DNA from: Caballeronia temeraria
GTDB lineage: Bacteria > Pseudomonadota > Gammaproteobacteria > Burkholderiales > Burkholderiaceae
Reading direction: 5' to 3'
Length of the DNA stretch: 64,000 bases
Assembly (NCBI RefSeq): GCF_001544795.2
Contig: NZ_FCOI02000016.1
Coordinates: 1 to 64,000, forward strand
The notes under the pieces are model-generated. The model worked only from the letters and a program-made list of their open reading frames with translations, searched no databases and was not told the origin of the DNA. The translations under genes were made by a program, and so were the position numbers. Shown piece after piece: positions 7,605 to 16,511 of the stretch (the stretch's first letter is position 1; the number at the start of each line of letters is the position of its first letter).

Positions 7605-8600
7605 ATGACACCGACAGCCGCATCCGCCGCATTCGACGAAAGCGCAAAGACGCTCGCCGCCGACGCGCCGTTCTTCATCGTGATGAACGCGGGCTCGGGC
7701 CGGCGTCAGTCCGACGCCACTCGCAGCGTGCTCGAACGCGAACTTGGCGCGGTGGGCCGGCGCTTCGAATTGCGCGTTGTGGACGATCCGCGCCGTCTCG
7801 CGGATGTCGCGCGCGAGGCCGCCGCGGCGGCGCGCAAAGAGGGCGGCGTGCTCGTCGGCGCGGGCGGCGACGGCACGCTCTGCACCGTCGCGCATGCGGC
7901 GCACGACGCCGGCTGCGCATTCGCGGTGCTGCCGCGCGGCACCTTCAATTACTTCAGCCGCGACCACGGCATTCCGGCCGACCTCGATCGATCGACGACA
8001 CTCCTGCTCGATGCGCGCGCGTTTCCGGTGCAAGTCGGCTTCGTCAACGGGCGCATGTTTCTCGTCAACGCGAGTCTCGGTCTTTATCCGCGCCTGCTCG
8101 AGGATCGCGAAATCTACAAGCGGCAGTTCGGCCGCAGCCGTCTGGTCGCGCTCTGGTCGGCGCTCTCTACGATGCTCAAGCCGCATCGGCATTTGCGGCT
8201 GCATATCGACCATGAAGGCAGCACGACCGAGATCCGCTCGTCGACGCTTTTCGTCGGCAACAACCGGTTGCAGATGGAGCAGATCGGCATGCCGGATGAA
8301 GCGCGCGCGCTGGAACAAGGTTTGCTCGTCGCGATTGCGCCGCGTCCCGTGGGGCGGCTCATGCATCTGTGGCTGTCGCTGCACGGCGCGGCAGGGCGTC
8401 TGTCGGATTCGGATCACGTCGTGAGCTTCACGTTCGAGCACATTACGGTGACGCATCCATCGAAGAAGCGCAGACTCGTCAAGATCGCGACCGATGGCGA
8501 AATCGCGAAACTGCAGATGCCGCTGGAATTCCGCGTGTCCGACAAGCCGCTTTTTCTGCTCAAGCCCGAGCCGGCGGAGGCCGAAGCGAATCGCTCATGA
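7605..8600 (+). CDS. diacylglycerol kinase-family lipid kinase
   Basis: A 331-residue protein from ATG 7605 (ribosome site GAGGGA). The DAGK/YegS catalytic signature is present: FFIVMNAGSGRR (residues 23-34) and the nucleotide loop GGDGT at 87-91, followed by LPRGTFNYFSRDHGIP, the metal/lipid site. The C-terminal beta-sandwich includes FVGNNRLQMEQIG and LVKIATDGE. Members phosphorylate lipid hydroxyls such as diacylglycerol, phosphatidylglycerol or sphingosine-like lipids; the substrate here is not determinable. The stop overlaps the start of the metallophosphoesterase by ATGA, so the two are translationally coupled and possibly work on the same lipid pathway. Confidence 0.88.
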   Translation: MTPTAASAAFDESAKTLAADAPFFIVMNAGSGRRQSDATRSVLERELGAVGRRFELRVVDDPRRLADVAREAAAAARKEGGVLVGAGGDGTLCTVAHAAHDAGCAFAVLPRGTFNYFSRDHGIPADLDRSTTLLLDARAFPVQVGFVNGRMFLVNASLGLYPRLLEDREIYKRQFGRSRLVALWSALSTMLKPHRHLRLHIDHEGSTTEIRSSTLFVGNNRLQMEQIGMPDEARALEQGLLVAIAPRPVGRLMHLWLSLHGAAGRLSDSDHVVSFTFEHITVTHPSKKRRLVKIATDGEIAKLQMPLEFRVSDKPLFLLKPEPAEAEANRS

Positions 8601-9454
8601 CCGTGCTGCTGCAGATTTCCGATACGCATTTCGGCACCGAACGGCCGCTCGTCGTCGCGGCGCTCTTGCGGCTCGCCGATGCGCTGTCGCCCGATCTCGT
8701 CGTCCTGTCGGGCGATATCACGCAGCGCGCGCGCAGGCGGCAGTTCGCGTCGGCGCGCGCGTTCGTCGATGCCCTCGGCGCGACGCCGACGCTCGTCATC
8801 CCCGGCAATCACGACATTCCGCTCTTCGATCCGCTCGCGCGGCTGTGTTATCCGTACGCGAATCATCAGCGCGCGTTCGGCGCCGATCTCGAGCCGGCGT
8901 TCGAATCGCCCGGACTGCTCGTGCTCGGCGTGAACACGACGCGGCCGTATCGCCACAAGGACGGTGAAGTGTCGATGCAGCAGGTGAGGCGCGTCGCCGC
9001 GCGGCTGGAAGCGGCGAGTGCGGCGAGTGCGGCGCAGTTGCGCGTCGTCGTCACGCATCAGCCGGTGGCCGTCACGCGCGCGCAGGACGAAAAGAATCTG
9101 CTGCACGGCCGCGAGCGCGCGGTGCAGCGCTGGGCGCGCGCGGGCGCGGATCTGATTCTCGGCGGGCATATTCACCTGCCTTACGTGCTGCCGCTGCACG
9201 ATACGTTCGCGGGTCTCGCGCGCCGCATGTGGGCGGTGCAGGCGGGCACGGCGCTGTCGCGGCGCACGCGCGGCACGATCGACAATTCGGTGAACGTGAT
9301 TCGCCACGCCACGCCCGCCGACGATGGCGCGCGCACGACGACGGTCGAGCGCTGGGATTATTCGGAGACGAGCGAGGCGTTCGAAATGATCGTGCGCCAC
9401 GATCTCGCGCTCGACGGCGCACGGCCCGCGATCGCGGTCACGTCGCCCGGATGA
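8597..9454 (+). CDS. calcineurin-like metallophosphoesterase
   Basis: A 285-residue enzyme with all five metal-binding blocks in order: ISDTHFG (D-x-H), VVLSGDITQ (GD), VIPGNHD (GNHD), VVVTHQPV and LILGGHIHLPY (GHxH). This is a dinuclear-metal phosphodiesterase or phosphatase resembling the CpdA and LpxH branches. Real substrate unknown; coupling to a lipid kinase makes a phospholipid-linked or nucleotide substrate possible. ATG 8597 overlaps the preceding stop by 4 bp. Its last 17 bp overlap the convergent PPC-domain gene. Cytosolic, no signal peptide. Confidence 0.88.
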   Translation: MTVLLQISDTHFGTERPLVVAALLRLADALSPDLVVLSGDITQRARRRQFASARAFVDALGATPTLVIPGNHDIPLFDPLARLCYPYANHQRAFGADLEPAFESPGLLVLGVNTTRPYRHKDGEVSMQQVRRVAARLEAASAASAAQLRVVVTHQPVAVTRAQDEKNLLHGRERAVQRWARAGADLILGGHIHLPYVLPLHDTFAGLARRMWAVQAGTALSRRTRGTIDNSVNVIRHATPADDGARTTTVERWDYSETSEAFEMIVRHDLALDGARPAIAVTSPG

Positions 9455-9833
9455 CGAGTTCCGCGAAGCCGGTCGCGGCGTCGTGCTCACGTGTGTAACG
9501 TTCGCCGGGCAGACTGGCGATGACGAGCTCCGCCGTCGTGCGCACGATGCAGCCTGACGTGACGTGGCCGCCGAACACGTGGCCATCGGCGTCGGACACG
9601 CTCATGTGCAGGTGCGAACCTTGCGCCGACAGCGTGCCGGCGAGCGTGAGGATTTCGAGGTCGCCGCGCAGTTCGGCGGCTTCGTCGCGGCCCGCGTAGC
9701 GCAGCCGCGCGACGCTCAGGCTGCCGATGCCCTGAAGCACGAATGCGGCCGAGAGCCCGCGCGCGCGGAAAGCGTGATCGAGCGCGGCGCGCAGGTCGTC
9801 GCCGGGCGAGAGACGAAGGGTCATCGTATGCAT
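9438..9833 (-). CDS. PPC/DUF296-domain protein
   Basis: A 131-residue single-domain protein (start ATG 9833, alternatives 9824 and 9860). The PPC core is visible: LRLSPGDDLRAALDHAFRA, AAFVLQGIGSLSVARLRY and the metal-binding HLHMSVSDADGHVFGGHV. PPC domains form trimers; in plants the fold is joined to AT-hooks, while bacterial stand-alone versions have no settled function. It is convergent with and overlaps the metallophosphoesterase by 17 bp. No strong ribosome site is visible at any start. Confidence 0.82.
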   Translation of the reverse strand: MHTMTLRLSPGDDLRAALDHAFRARGLSAAFVLQGIGSLSVARLRYAGRDEAAELRGDLEILTLAGTLSAQGSHLHMSVSDADGHVFGGHVTSGCIVRTTAELVIASLPGERYTREHDAATGFAELVIRAT

Positions 9834-9946
9834 GGGTGAAAGACTCGAAGCGGATCGCATTCAAGACTACACGCTCGCTGATCGCGGTGGCATCATGGGC
9901 GGCCCGTCGTGGCTATTGTCGTGGCTATTTCTTACGTGGAGACGCC

Positions 9947-10336
9947 ATGAGTTTCGAACTGACGATGCTGGCCTGGACGCTCGTGCTCGCGCTGGTGCAA
10001 GTGTTGCTGCCGGCTGTGGTGCGCAACCGCGAAGTCGGCATCAAATACCAGGCTGGTCCGCGCGATGCCGCGACGCCGCCGCCCAGCAGGCTTTCCGGAC
10101 GGCTGATGCGCGCGCAGTCGAATCTGTTCGAAACGCTGCCAATCTTCGCCATCGCGGTGCTGATCGTGCATGTGACGGGGCGCGAGAATGCGCTCACGCA
10201 CTACGGCGCGCTCGCGTATTTCGTTGCGCGTCTCGTCTACGTGCCGCTCTACGCTGCTGGCGTGCCGTTCGTGCGCTCGCTTGTGTGGCTGGTGTCGGTC
10301 GTGGGCATCGTGCAGATTCTCGTTCCCATCATCTGA
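9947..10336 (+). CDS. MAPEG-family integral membrane protein
   Basis: A 129-residue protein from ATG 9947 (TGGAGA upstream). It has four predicted hydrophobic segments (TMLAWTLVLALVQVLLPAVV; LPIFAIAVLIVHVTG; YGALAYFVARLVYVPLYAAG; SLVWLVSVVGIVQILVPII) and the conserved RAQSNLFETLPIF motif. Eukaryotic MAPEG proteins act on glutathione and eicosanoids; bacterial ones are mostly uncharacterised inner-membrane proteins. It precedes the carboxylesterase by 16 bp and they probably form an operon. Confidence 0.88.
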   Translation: MSFELTMLAWTLVLALVQVLLPAVVRNREVGIKYQAGPRDAATPPPSRLSGRLMRAQSNLFETLPIFAIAVLIVHVTGRENALTHYGALAYFVARLVYVPLYAAGVPFVRSLVWLVSVVGIVQILVPII

Positions 10337-10352
10337 CGAGGAGTGAAGGGCC

Positions 10353-11027
10353 ATGACCGATCAAGCTTCGACCATCGAGATCGACACCGCGCCGAATCCC
10401 GAATTCGCCGTGATCCTGATGCACGGACTCGGCGCCGATGCCAACGACTTCGTGCCGCTCGTGCCCGAGTTGCGTCTCGCCGATGCGCCCGGCATCCGCT
10501 TCGTGTTTCCCAATGCGCCGGAGATCGCTGTTACCGCCAACAACGGTTACGTGATGCGCGCGTGGTACGACATTCTGTCGTTCGAGGGCATCAACCGGCG
10601 TGTGGACGAGGCAGGCATCGTGGCTTCCGTCGAGCGCGTGCGGGCGCTCATCGCGGAGCAGAACGCGCGGGGGATTCCCAGCGAGCGTGTTTTTATCGCG
10701 GGATTTTCGCAGGGCGGGGCGATGACTTATCACGCGGGTCTCACGCATCCCGAGAAGCTCGCGGGGCTGATCGTGCTGTCGGGGTACATTCCCTCGGAAG
10801 GGCTTATCGATGAATCGCTTTCCGACGCGAATCGCTCGATCTCCATCTTCGCCGCGCACGGCAGTTTCGATGATGTGCTTAACGTCAGCCTCGGCGAGCA
10901 GGCGTGCGAGTTTGCGCGTGCGCAAGGGTGTGATGTCGAATGGCATTCTTTTCCTATGCCGCATTCGGTTTGTATGGAGGAGGTTGAGGCTTTGCGGGTT
11001 TGGCTCGGTGCGCGGCTGGGTGTTTAG
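10353..11027 (+). CDS. phospholipase/carboxylesterase (alpha/beta hydrolase)
   Basis: A 224-residue cytosolic hydrolase of the short-chain carboxylesterase/lysophospholipase family. The oxyanion motif is AVILMHGLGADANDF, the nucleophile S119 sits in GFSQGG, the acid is D173 or D174 (HGSFDD) and the base is H204 (MPHSVC). Length is typical (about 215-225). Homologues hydrolyse short acyl esters and lysophospholipids; natural substrate unknown. It follows the MAPEG gene closely behind a GAGGAG ribosome site. Confidence 0.9.
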   Translation: MTDQASTIEIDTAPNPEFAVILMHGLGADANDFVPLVPELRLADAPGIRFVFPNAPEIAVTANNGYVMRAWYDILSFEGINRRVDEAGIVASVERVRALIAEQNARGIPSERVFIAGFSQGGAMTYHAGLTHPEKLAGLIVLSGYIPSEGLIDESLSDANRSISIFAAHGSFDDVLNVSLGEQACEFARAQGCDVEWHSFPMPHSVCMEEVEALRVWLGARLGV

Positions 11028-11041
11028 GATTATTCGCTGGG

Positions 11042-11109
11042 TCCCGTATTCGTGTTGGTTTGTTAGCCCCGCACAGGGGCAGAGCTAATAAACCAACACG
11101 AATACGGGA
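11042..11109. repeat. long palindromic element (20-bp perfect arms, nested hairpin)
   Basis: The left arm, TCCCGTATTCGTGTTGGTTT (11042-11061), is the exact reverse complement of 11090-11109. The stem then continues through GTTAGC/GCTAAT with one G-T pair to an inner GCCCC/GGGGC hairpin, about 30 bp of nearly continuous pairing. It sits between convergent genes. Neither strand has a U-tract after the stem, so it is not a standard intrinsic terminator. It could be a mobile palindromic repeat or a transcript-end stabiliser. Confidence 0.8.
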
Positions 11110-11126
11110 TCCGGCGCGAAAAAAAC

Positions 11127-13142
11127 TCACGCATTCAAAACGCATTCGCCAGCAATCAAAGCAAGCATCCCGCGCCGCAATTCCGCGGGACTAACGGGCT
11201 TGGAAAGCACATCCTGCTCACATGCAAGCGGCACGATGCTCGCCGCCGGCTCCCCCGTCACGACGAGGCACGGACACGGCCGCCCGAGCCGAGCAGCACC
11301 AAGCATGGCCACTTCCCGTGCGGTTTTGGCATCGCGCAGCCGGAAGTCGGTGATGATGAGATCCGGAAAGCGTTCGATATCGTCGAGAATCGTCTGAAAC
11401 TCCTCGAAGCTCGCGGCCGAATCGTAAAGCACGCCCCATTGAGACAGCAGCGCCTCAGTGGACGCGCGCACGAGCCCGTCGTCCTCCACGAGCAGCACGT
11501 AACGCCCCTTGAGCTGCGCCATTTCCGCAGCTTCCGAGCGAGCAGGCGCGCGCGCCGACGGCTTGTCGGGCGACGGCCCGCACAGCGGCATTTCGAGCGA
11601 GAAGCGCGAGCCGCGACCTTCCGTCGACTTCAGTTCGATACGATGCTGGTCGAGCATCGACATCACCGCGTTGACGATCGACAGCCCGAGTCCCAGACCC
11701 TTGTCACGATCCTGCTCCGGATTGTCGACCTGGAAGAACGGCTGGAAGATGGCATCGAAATAATCGGCCGGAATGCCGATACCGTTATCCAGCACATCGA
11801 TGCGAGCACGCGTCGCGGAGCGCACCACGCCGACAATCACCGTCGGTTTCGACGCCTTGTTCTGGTCCGCGTACTTGATGCCGTTCGACACGAGATTGGC
11901 GACCGCGCGCCCGAGCCAGTGCGAATCGCTGCGCACGCAGACGACATCTTCCTTCGGCAGCCGCAGGCGCAATTCAACGCCGCGGCTCATCGCGAACGGG
12001 CGCAACTGCTCGGCGGCTTCCTCGACGATCTGCCGCACGTCAAAGACGTGATAACGCGGCACCACGCGCCCCGATTCCAGCCGCGACAGATCGAGCACCG
12101 CGTTCAGGAGCCGCGCGAGAATCACCGAGGAGCGCCCGCATTCGTTGATGAGCCGTTCGGCCTGATCGAATTCGCCGTGGCGGATGGCTTCGGCGGCGGC
12201 CTGGAGGAACAGGTTGAGCGCGTGCATCGGCTGGCGCAGGTCGTGCGTCGCGGCAGCGAGGAAGTTGGATTTTTCGCGGCTCGCGGTCTGCGCGGCGATC
12301 ATCTGCTGCTCGCGCAACGCCAGCAGCGCGTTCGTCTTGTTCTCCTGATCCTTTTTCGATACTTCCAGCTCGCGATTCTTCCGGCCCAGCGAGACATTCG
12401 CGGTGCGCAGTTCGTCGTTGAGCGACGCGAGCGCGCGCTCCGAGCTATAGCGCTCGCGCGAGACGCGCTCGGCATGCGTGCAGACGCCGTGCCCCACGAC
12501 CACGACGTTGAACATATAGAAGAGCCCGGCGAAGAAATCCTCCGGGTTGAGCAGATGAATCGTGACCTGCAGAACGACGATCGACGCCAGCGTGATGATG
12601 CCGGCCGTCAAGGCGACGCGCGAACGCAGATAGAAGAAGCTGAACTGGAAGAACAGCGCGAGGCACAGACCGATGAAATGCTGCGTGTAGTTATAGGGCG
12701 CGGGCGTAATCGCAACCATCGCGAGGATGAGGCACAGCAGCCCGTAGATGCCCGTGAGAATGATGCGCTGCGCGGTGGCGTGCGCGCGGAACGACGGCCG
12801 CAACACCAGCACGCCGACGAAAAACAGCAGCGCGATGCCCGCGAAGCGTAGCGCGAGGATGTTGGGCAGGCGCGAGTCGAGCGCCTGATTGCCGCGCGCG
12901 AAGCTGAAGTCCCACCAGAGAAAGCATGTCCAGATGGCAAGCGCGAGCAGCGTCGACGCACGCCGGAACGCGCAGAAGCGCTGGCTGTGATCTTCGAGAA
13001 ACTGTGCCTCGAGCACGGGATCGGAAAACGGCGCCGGAATCGACAGATTGCGCACCAGGCTCGCGCCGGCCTCGCGGGCGGCGGAGAGCAGAATGCCTGG
13101 ATTGCGCACGCCGGCGGCGCGTTGCGGTACGGCCATCTTCAT
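11127..13142 (-). CDS. hybrid sensor histidine kinase with membrane sensor domain
   Basis: A 671-residue protein. Residues 60-220 contain about six hydrophobic segments (a MASE-like integral sensor; for example GIALLFFVGVLVL, LALFFQFSFFYL), residues 228-295 a predicted coiled coil, then the HisKA box with H300 (THDLRQPMHALN), the HATPase_c N box (NLVSNGIKYA, N420), the G1 box DNGIGIP (452-458), the G2 box GLGLGL and a C-terminal receiver with phospho-Asp D599 (LIITDFRLRD). The HDLRQP box and C-terminal receiver are typical of soluble-partner hybrid kinases in Burkholderiales. The final Cys-rich CPCLVVTGE is normal for the group. Ligand and downstream regulator are unknown. Confidence 0.9.
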   Translation of the reverse strand: MKMAVPQRAAGVRNPGILLSAAREAGASLVRNLSIPAPFSDPVLEAQFLEDHSQRFCAFRRASTLLALAIWTCFLWWDFSFARGNQALDSRLPNILALRFAGIALLFFVGVLVLRPSFRAHATAQRIILTGIYGLLCLILAMVAITPAPYNYTQHFIGLCLALFFQFSFFYLRSRVALTAGIITLASIVVLQVTIHLLNPEDFFAGLFYMFNVVVVGHGVCTHAERVSRERYSSERALASLNDELRTANVSLGRKNRELEVSKKDQENKTNALLALREQQMIAAQTASREKSNFLAAATHDLRQPMHALNLFLQAAAEAIRHGEFDQAERLINECGRSSVILARLLNAVLDLSRLESGRVVPRYHVFDVRQIVEEAAEQLRPFAMSRGVELRLRLPKEDVVCVRSDSHWLGRAVANLVSNGIKYADQNKASKPTVIVGVVRSATRARIDVLDNGIGIPADYFDAIFQPFFQVDNPEQDRDKGLGLGLSIVNAVMSMLDQHRIELKSTEGRGSRFSLEMPLCGPSPDKPSARAPARSEAAEMAQLKGRYVLLVEDDGLVRASTEALLSQWGVLYDSAASFEEFQTILDDIERFPDLIITDFRLRDAKTAREVAMLGAARLGRPCPCLVVTGEPAASIVPLACEQDVLSKPVSPAELRRGMLALIAGECVLNA

Positions 13143-13391
13143 GCTCGCTCACGGAATCGGGATATCTACTTTAGGCCAACGCGGTCATACAAATACGCCT
13201 TTTTTTAGCAATAGGCGGTAAATGCCGGAAATTATTGCGGATTGGTGGCGTGTTTCGACCGGATGCGGCGAGGCGGAAGGAAGGAGGAGGGCCGATCGGC
13301 GAGCGTCTGATTTTTTTGCCCGCCGATTCGAAGGACAGCCACATCGAATGCCGCACGCACGATGACGAGGGCGGTCTTGCACGAGAACCGT

Positions 13392-13550
13392 TCAGCTTTT
13401 CGGTTTGGCCTTGGTGGTGCGCTTCGTGACCTGCATTTCCTTCGCGCCTGCAGCCTTCGCGGGCGATGCCTTGCTGCCGGCCGTTTTCTTGCGGCTCGAC
13501 ATTTCCGTTTCAGCGGGTTGGCTCGCCTGAGCCTTGCGTGGGGATGGCAT
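13392..13550 (-). CDS. tiny Lys/Ala/Ser-rich basic protein
   Basis: A 52-residue protein starting at ATG 13550, set by a near-perfect AAGGAGGT site 4 bp upstream. About a quarter of the residues are Lys or Arg (for example SSRKKTAGSKASPAKAAGAK, then KRTTKAKPKS), a histone-H1-tail-like composition with no cysteine or signal peptide. I recognise no family; DNA or RNA binding is suggested only by composition. A 20-bp near-palindrome directly precedes the ribosome site and probably controls it. Confidence 0.7.
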   Translation of the reverse strand: MPSPRKAQASQPAETEMSSRKKTAGSKASPAKAAGAKEMQVTKRTTKAKPKS

Positions 13551-13566
13551 GCTGACCTCCTTCAGT

Positions 13567-13586
13567 ATGTGTCCATATCGACACAT
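13567..13586. promoter_or_regulatory. near-palindromic operator before the Lys-rich gene
   Basis: The dyad ATGTGTC-N6-GACACAT has only one mismatched pair in its centre. It lies about 10 bp upstream of the AAGGAGGT ribosome site of the 52-residue gene. The position would block transcription or translation initiation if bound. The binding protein is unknown. Confidence 0.5.
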
Positions 13587-13709
13587 TTCTAACCATAGGA
13601 TGCGCCCGGCAGGTATTCAAGACGCGTGCGGCCCAAGCGCAACGCATCGGCGAAAAAAGCTTCTGAGAGCGAAGCATTTCGGCTGATACCCGCTTCGCGC
13701 CAATCAGCT

Positions 13710-16511
13710 TCAGCCGATCAGCTTCAGCCCCGCCGGCAGCGTCTCGCCGAACACGCGGCCCACGTCCGCGCGATCCAGCTCGACGGTCTCGCGGACCATC
13801 GCGATCCACGCCTGCGCCGCGCCCATCGTCTCAAGCCGCTGCACGACGGCGGCGCGGGCATCGTCGGGGAGATCGCGGGAGCGGTCGCCCGTCATGCGCG
13901 CGATCTGCACGGCGGCGAACGCGGCGGGATCGACCTTCTTCCAGTCGAGCGCGAGGATCGCATCGAGCCAGCCGACGGCGACATCCGGCGGCACCACGCC
14001 GTGCGCGCTGCCGTAAAAGGGCGCGCGCGCACCGATGCGGCCCAGCGCCCACCAGCTTTGCACGCTCTCCGAGGGTTTTTTCAGGCGCGTGAGCAGCCAC
14101 TCGCCGACCTCGATCTTGCGCTCGACCGGCACGCGCTCTAGCGACGCGGCGAGCCGCACCATGTCTTCGTAACCCGCGCGCGCCGCGCCCGCTGCCTTTC
14201 GATAGCGGCTCGTGCCGGGCGGCTGGAGCACGAAGGCCATATCGTCGAGCAGCTTCAGTTGCGCCGCTTCGGGCAGGCCGCCGGCCGCGCGGCGCCAGAG
14301 CGTCCACCATTCGGACCAGATCTGGCTTTCGTTGCTGTACTGAATGCCTTGATCGAAAAGCGTCCAAAGCTGCTCGACGCGCCAGTCGTCGAGCGGATGC
14401 CCGAAGCCCGGACGCATGCAGTAGCCCGCGAGATTGAGCCACAGGCGCTCGTGATCGGCGGTGCGGCGGCGCTTTTTCGCGCGCTCCAGCAGCGCGCCGA
14501 AAAGCTCGCGCAAGAGCGCGATGTCCCAGGTGTCGCGCGGGCCGAGCGTCTGTTCGAGCTGCGCGCGCAGGCGTTTGACTTCCTTCGGGCCGACGTCCTG
14601 CGACCGCGCGCCGAAAGTGCGATCGATCAACTCGATGGCTTTCGGCAGCGCCGGATGCGCTTCGCTCGCGGCTTCATCGGTCGTCGGCGATGCTTCGCGG
14701 CGCAACTGAAATTCGAGCAGCCAGCGCTCGCCGGGATCGTCGACGGCGATGCAGTGCATTTCCAGCGTGCCGACTTCGGTGAGCGAGGTCGTCAGCTGAA
14801 CGGCGGTTTCGCGCGCTTTGCCCTTGCCGGCGGCGTGCGGATCGACGACGGTCGCGATCGGCGGCAGCCGGATGAAATCGCCCGATGCGCCTCCGAGGTC
14901 AGCGAGCGCGCCCGCTTCGTACGCCGTCTCCGACACCGACGACGCCAGGTGAAAGCGCACCGGCGCGCCCAGCGTGAGGGCAAACGTGCGGTCGGCGAGA
15001 TGGATCGCCTGGCCTTCTTCGGTGCCGCGCGGCAGGACGCAGACGCCGCGAGTGACATCGGAAGCGGAGTTGGCGTCGTCTTCGAGCAGCAGGAAGAAGC
15101 TGCGCGCCGAGCCCCCGCCGATCTTCGGCGCGTGGCCCGCGCGGGCGAGCGCATAGGCGACCGCGCCGCGCGCGACGGCGACATCGGGATTGCCGTTGGC
15201 GAGCACGTTGACGGGTTCGCCGCGCCAGCCCGACAGCGTATCGGCGATGCGGCGCGCGAGCGGATCGGCGCGAAACACGCCGCCGTTCAACAGCAGGGTG
15301 TCCGGAATGGCGAGCGTTTCGGCGGCTACCCCGAGCGCCTTGCGCGCTTCGCCCGCGTGCTGGCCGAGAAACGCCGCGATATGCCGCGTGATCGCCGGAT
15401 CGCTCGCATACGGCAGCCCGAACTCGACGATGCCGCCGCGCGAACGCCCCGGACGATCGCTCGCGGACACCATCGGAAAGAAGCCGTCGACGATGATTTT
15501 CTCGATCTCGTCGCGCGTGACGTCCGCCGAACGCGCGCCGCCGATCAGCTTCGCGCCCGCGCCGAGCAGCGTGATCGACGTGGATTCGGGCGCATTCTCG
15601 CCGAGCAGGTGCTCCTTCGCCGCGCGGCAGCGCTCGACGAGTTGCGACAGACGCCCGGCCGACAGACGCGCATCGGCGCCCGCGAGCCGCCTCTCGACGA
15701 GATGCGCGAGCGCGAGGTCCATGTTGTCGCCGCCGAGCATCAGATGGTTGCCCACGCCGATACGCGTGAGCACCGGCTCACCGTGCTCCATCGCGACCTG
15801 GATCAGCGTGAGGTCGGTCGTGCCGCCGCCGACATCGACGATCATCACGAGCCGCGTCGATGCAAGCGCTTCAGCGAGCGTCTCGCGATGATGAAACAGC
15901 CAGTCGTAGAACGCGGCCTGCGGTTCCTCCAGCAGCCGCAGCTTTTCGAGCCCCGCCATGCGCGCGGCTTCGAGCGTCAGCGCCCGCGCGCCTTCATCGA
16001 ACGAGGCGGGCACGGTCAGCACGACGTCCTGCGCGTCGAGCGGCGCGTCCGGAAAGCGCTCGTTCCAGGCCGCGTGCACGTGCGCCAGATAGCTCGCGCT
16101 CGCGATCACGGGCGAGATTTTTTCGATATCGTCGCCCGCGCCCCACGGCAGAATGGGCGCGAGACGGTCAACCGCCGCGTGCGACAGCCAGCTCTTCGCG
16201 CTCGACACGAGCCGCCCGGGCACCTGCGCGCCGAGCGTGCGCGCGAACCGGCCGATGACGGCGGGCGCTTCCATCTCGCCCCACGGCAGTTGCAGATCGG
16301 CGGATTTGAGCTCGCCCGGCGCGTAGTGATAGCGCAGCGACGGCAAGAGCGGCAGCGCCGCGACTTCGCCCGCGCCGACGAGCTGATCGATCTCGAACAC
16401 GCGGATCGCGTTCGACCCGGTTTCCGCATAGGCGACGACGGTATTGCTCGTCCCCAGATCGATGCCGACGCTATACCGCGCGCGCGCCGTCTTTTTCTTG
16501 CTCGCGGACAC
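13710..16511 (-). CDS. divergent Hsp70-family protein with C-terminal DUF3731-like region
   Basis: A 933-residue protein. The N-terminal actin-like ATPase covers about residues 13-480: phosphate-1 loop VGIDLGTSNTVVAYAE, phosphate-2 VDVGGGTTDLTLIQV, and LLLNGGVFRADPLARR near the adenosine site. A beta-rich linker follows (about 490-640), then an all-helical 300-residue C-terminus (about 660-930, rich in Trp, Leu and Arg; LWNLAGYCMRPGFGHPLDDW-like segments) matching DUF3731. Normal DnaK is about 640 residues with a substrate-binding domain and lid, neither recognisable here. It is last in an operon with DUF2760 and a second Hsp70, starting directly after that gene's stop. Client unknown. Confidence 0.85.
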   Translation of the reverse strand: MSASKKKTARARYSVGIDLGTSNTVVAYAETGSNAIRVFEIDQLVGAGEVAALPLLPSLRYHYAPGELKSADLQLPWGEMEAPAVIGRFARTLGAQVPGRLVSSAKSWLSHAAVDRLAPILPWGAGDDIEKISPVIASASYLAHVHAAWNERFPDAPLDAQDVVLTVPASFDEGARALTLEAARMAGLEKLRLLEEPQAAFYDWLFHHRETLAEALASTRLVMIVDVGGGTTDLTLIQVAMEHGEPVLTRIGVGNHLMLGGDNMDLALAHLVERRLAGADARLSAGRLSQLVERCRAAKEHLLGENAPESTSITLLGAGAKLIGGARSADVTRDEIEKIIVDGFFPMVSASDRPGRSRGGIVEFGLPYASDPAITRHIAAFLGQHAGEARKALGVAAETLAIPDTLLLNGGVFRADPLARRIADTLSGWRGEPVNVLANGNPDVAVARGAVAYALARAGHAPKIGGGSARSFFLLLEDDANSASDVTRGVCVLPRGTEEGQAIHLADRTFALTLGAPVRFHLASSVSETAYEAGALADLGGASGDFIRLPPIATVVDPHAAGKGKARETAVQLTTSLTEVGTLEMHCIAVDDPGERWLLEFQLRREASPTTDEAASEAHPALPKAIELIDRTFGARSQDVGPKEVKRLRAQLEQTLGPRDTWDIALLRELFGALLERAKKRRRTADHERLWLNLAGYCMRPGFGHPLDDWRVEQLWTLFDQGIQYSNESQIWSEWWTLWRRAAGGLPEAAQLKLLDDMAFVLQPPGTSRYRKAAGAARAGYEDMVRLAASLERVPVERKIEVGEWLLTRLKKPSESVQSWWALGRIGARAPFYGSAHGVVPPDVAVGWLDAILALDWKKVDPAAFAAVQIARMTGDRSRDLPDDARAAVVQRLETMGAAQAWIAMVRETVELDRADVGRVFGETLPAGLKLIG

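Noticed and set aside
11042..11109. Palindrome as an intrinsic terminator
   Set aside because: No U-tract follows the stem on either strand, so it was listed as a repeat instead.
11000..11194. Short frames on both strands across the long palindrome with similar peptides
   Set aside because: The peptides are alike only because the DNA is palindromic. No ribosome site.
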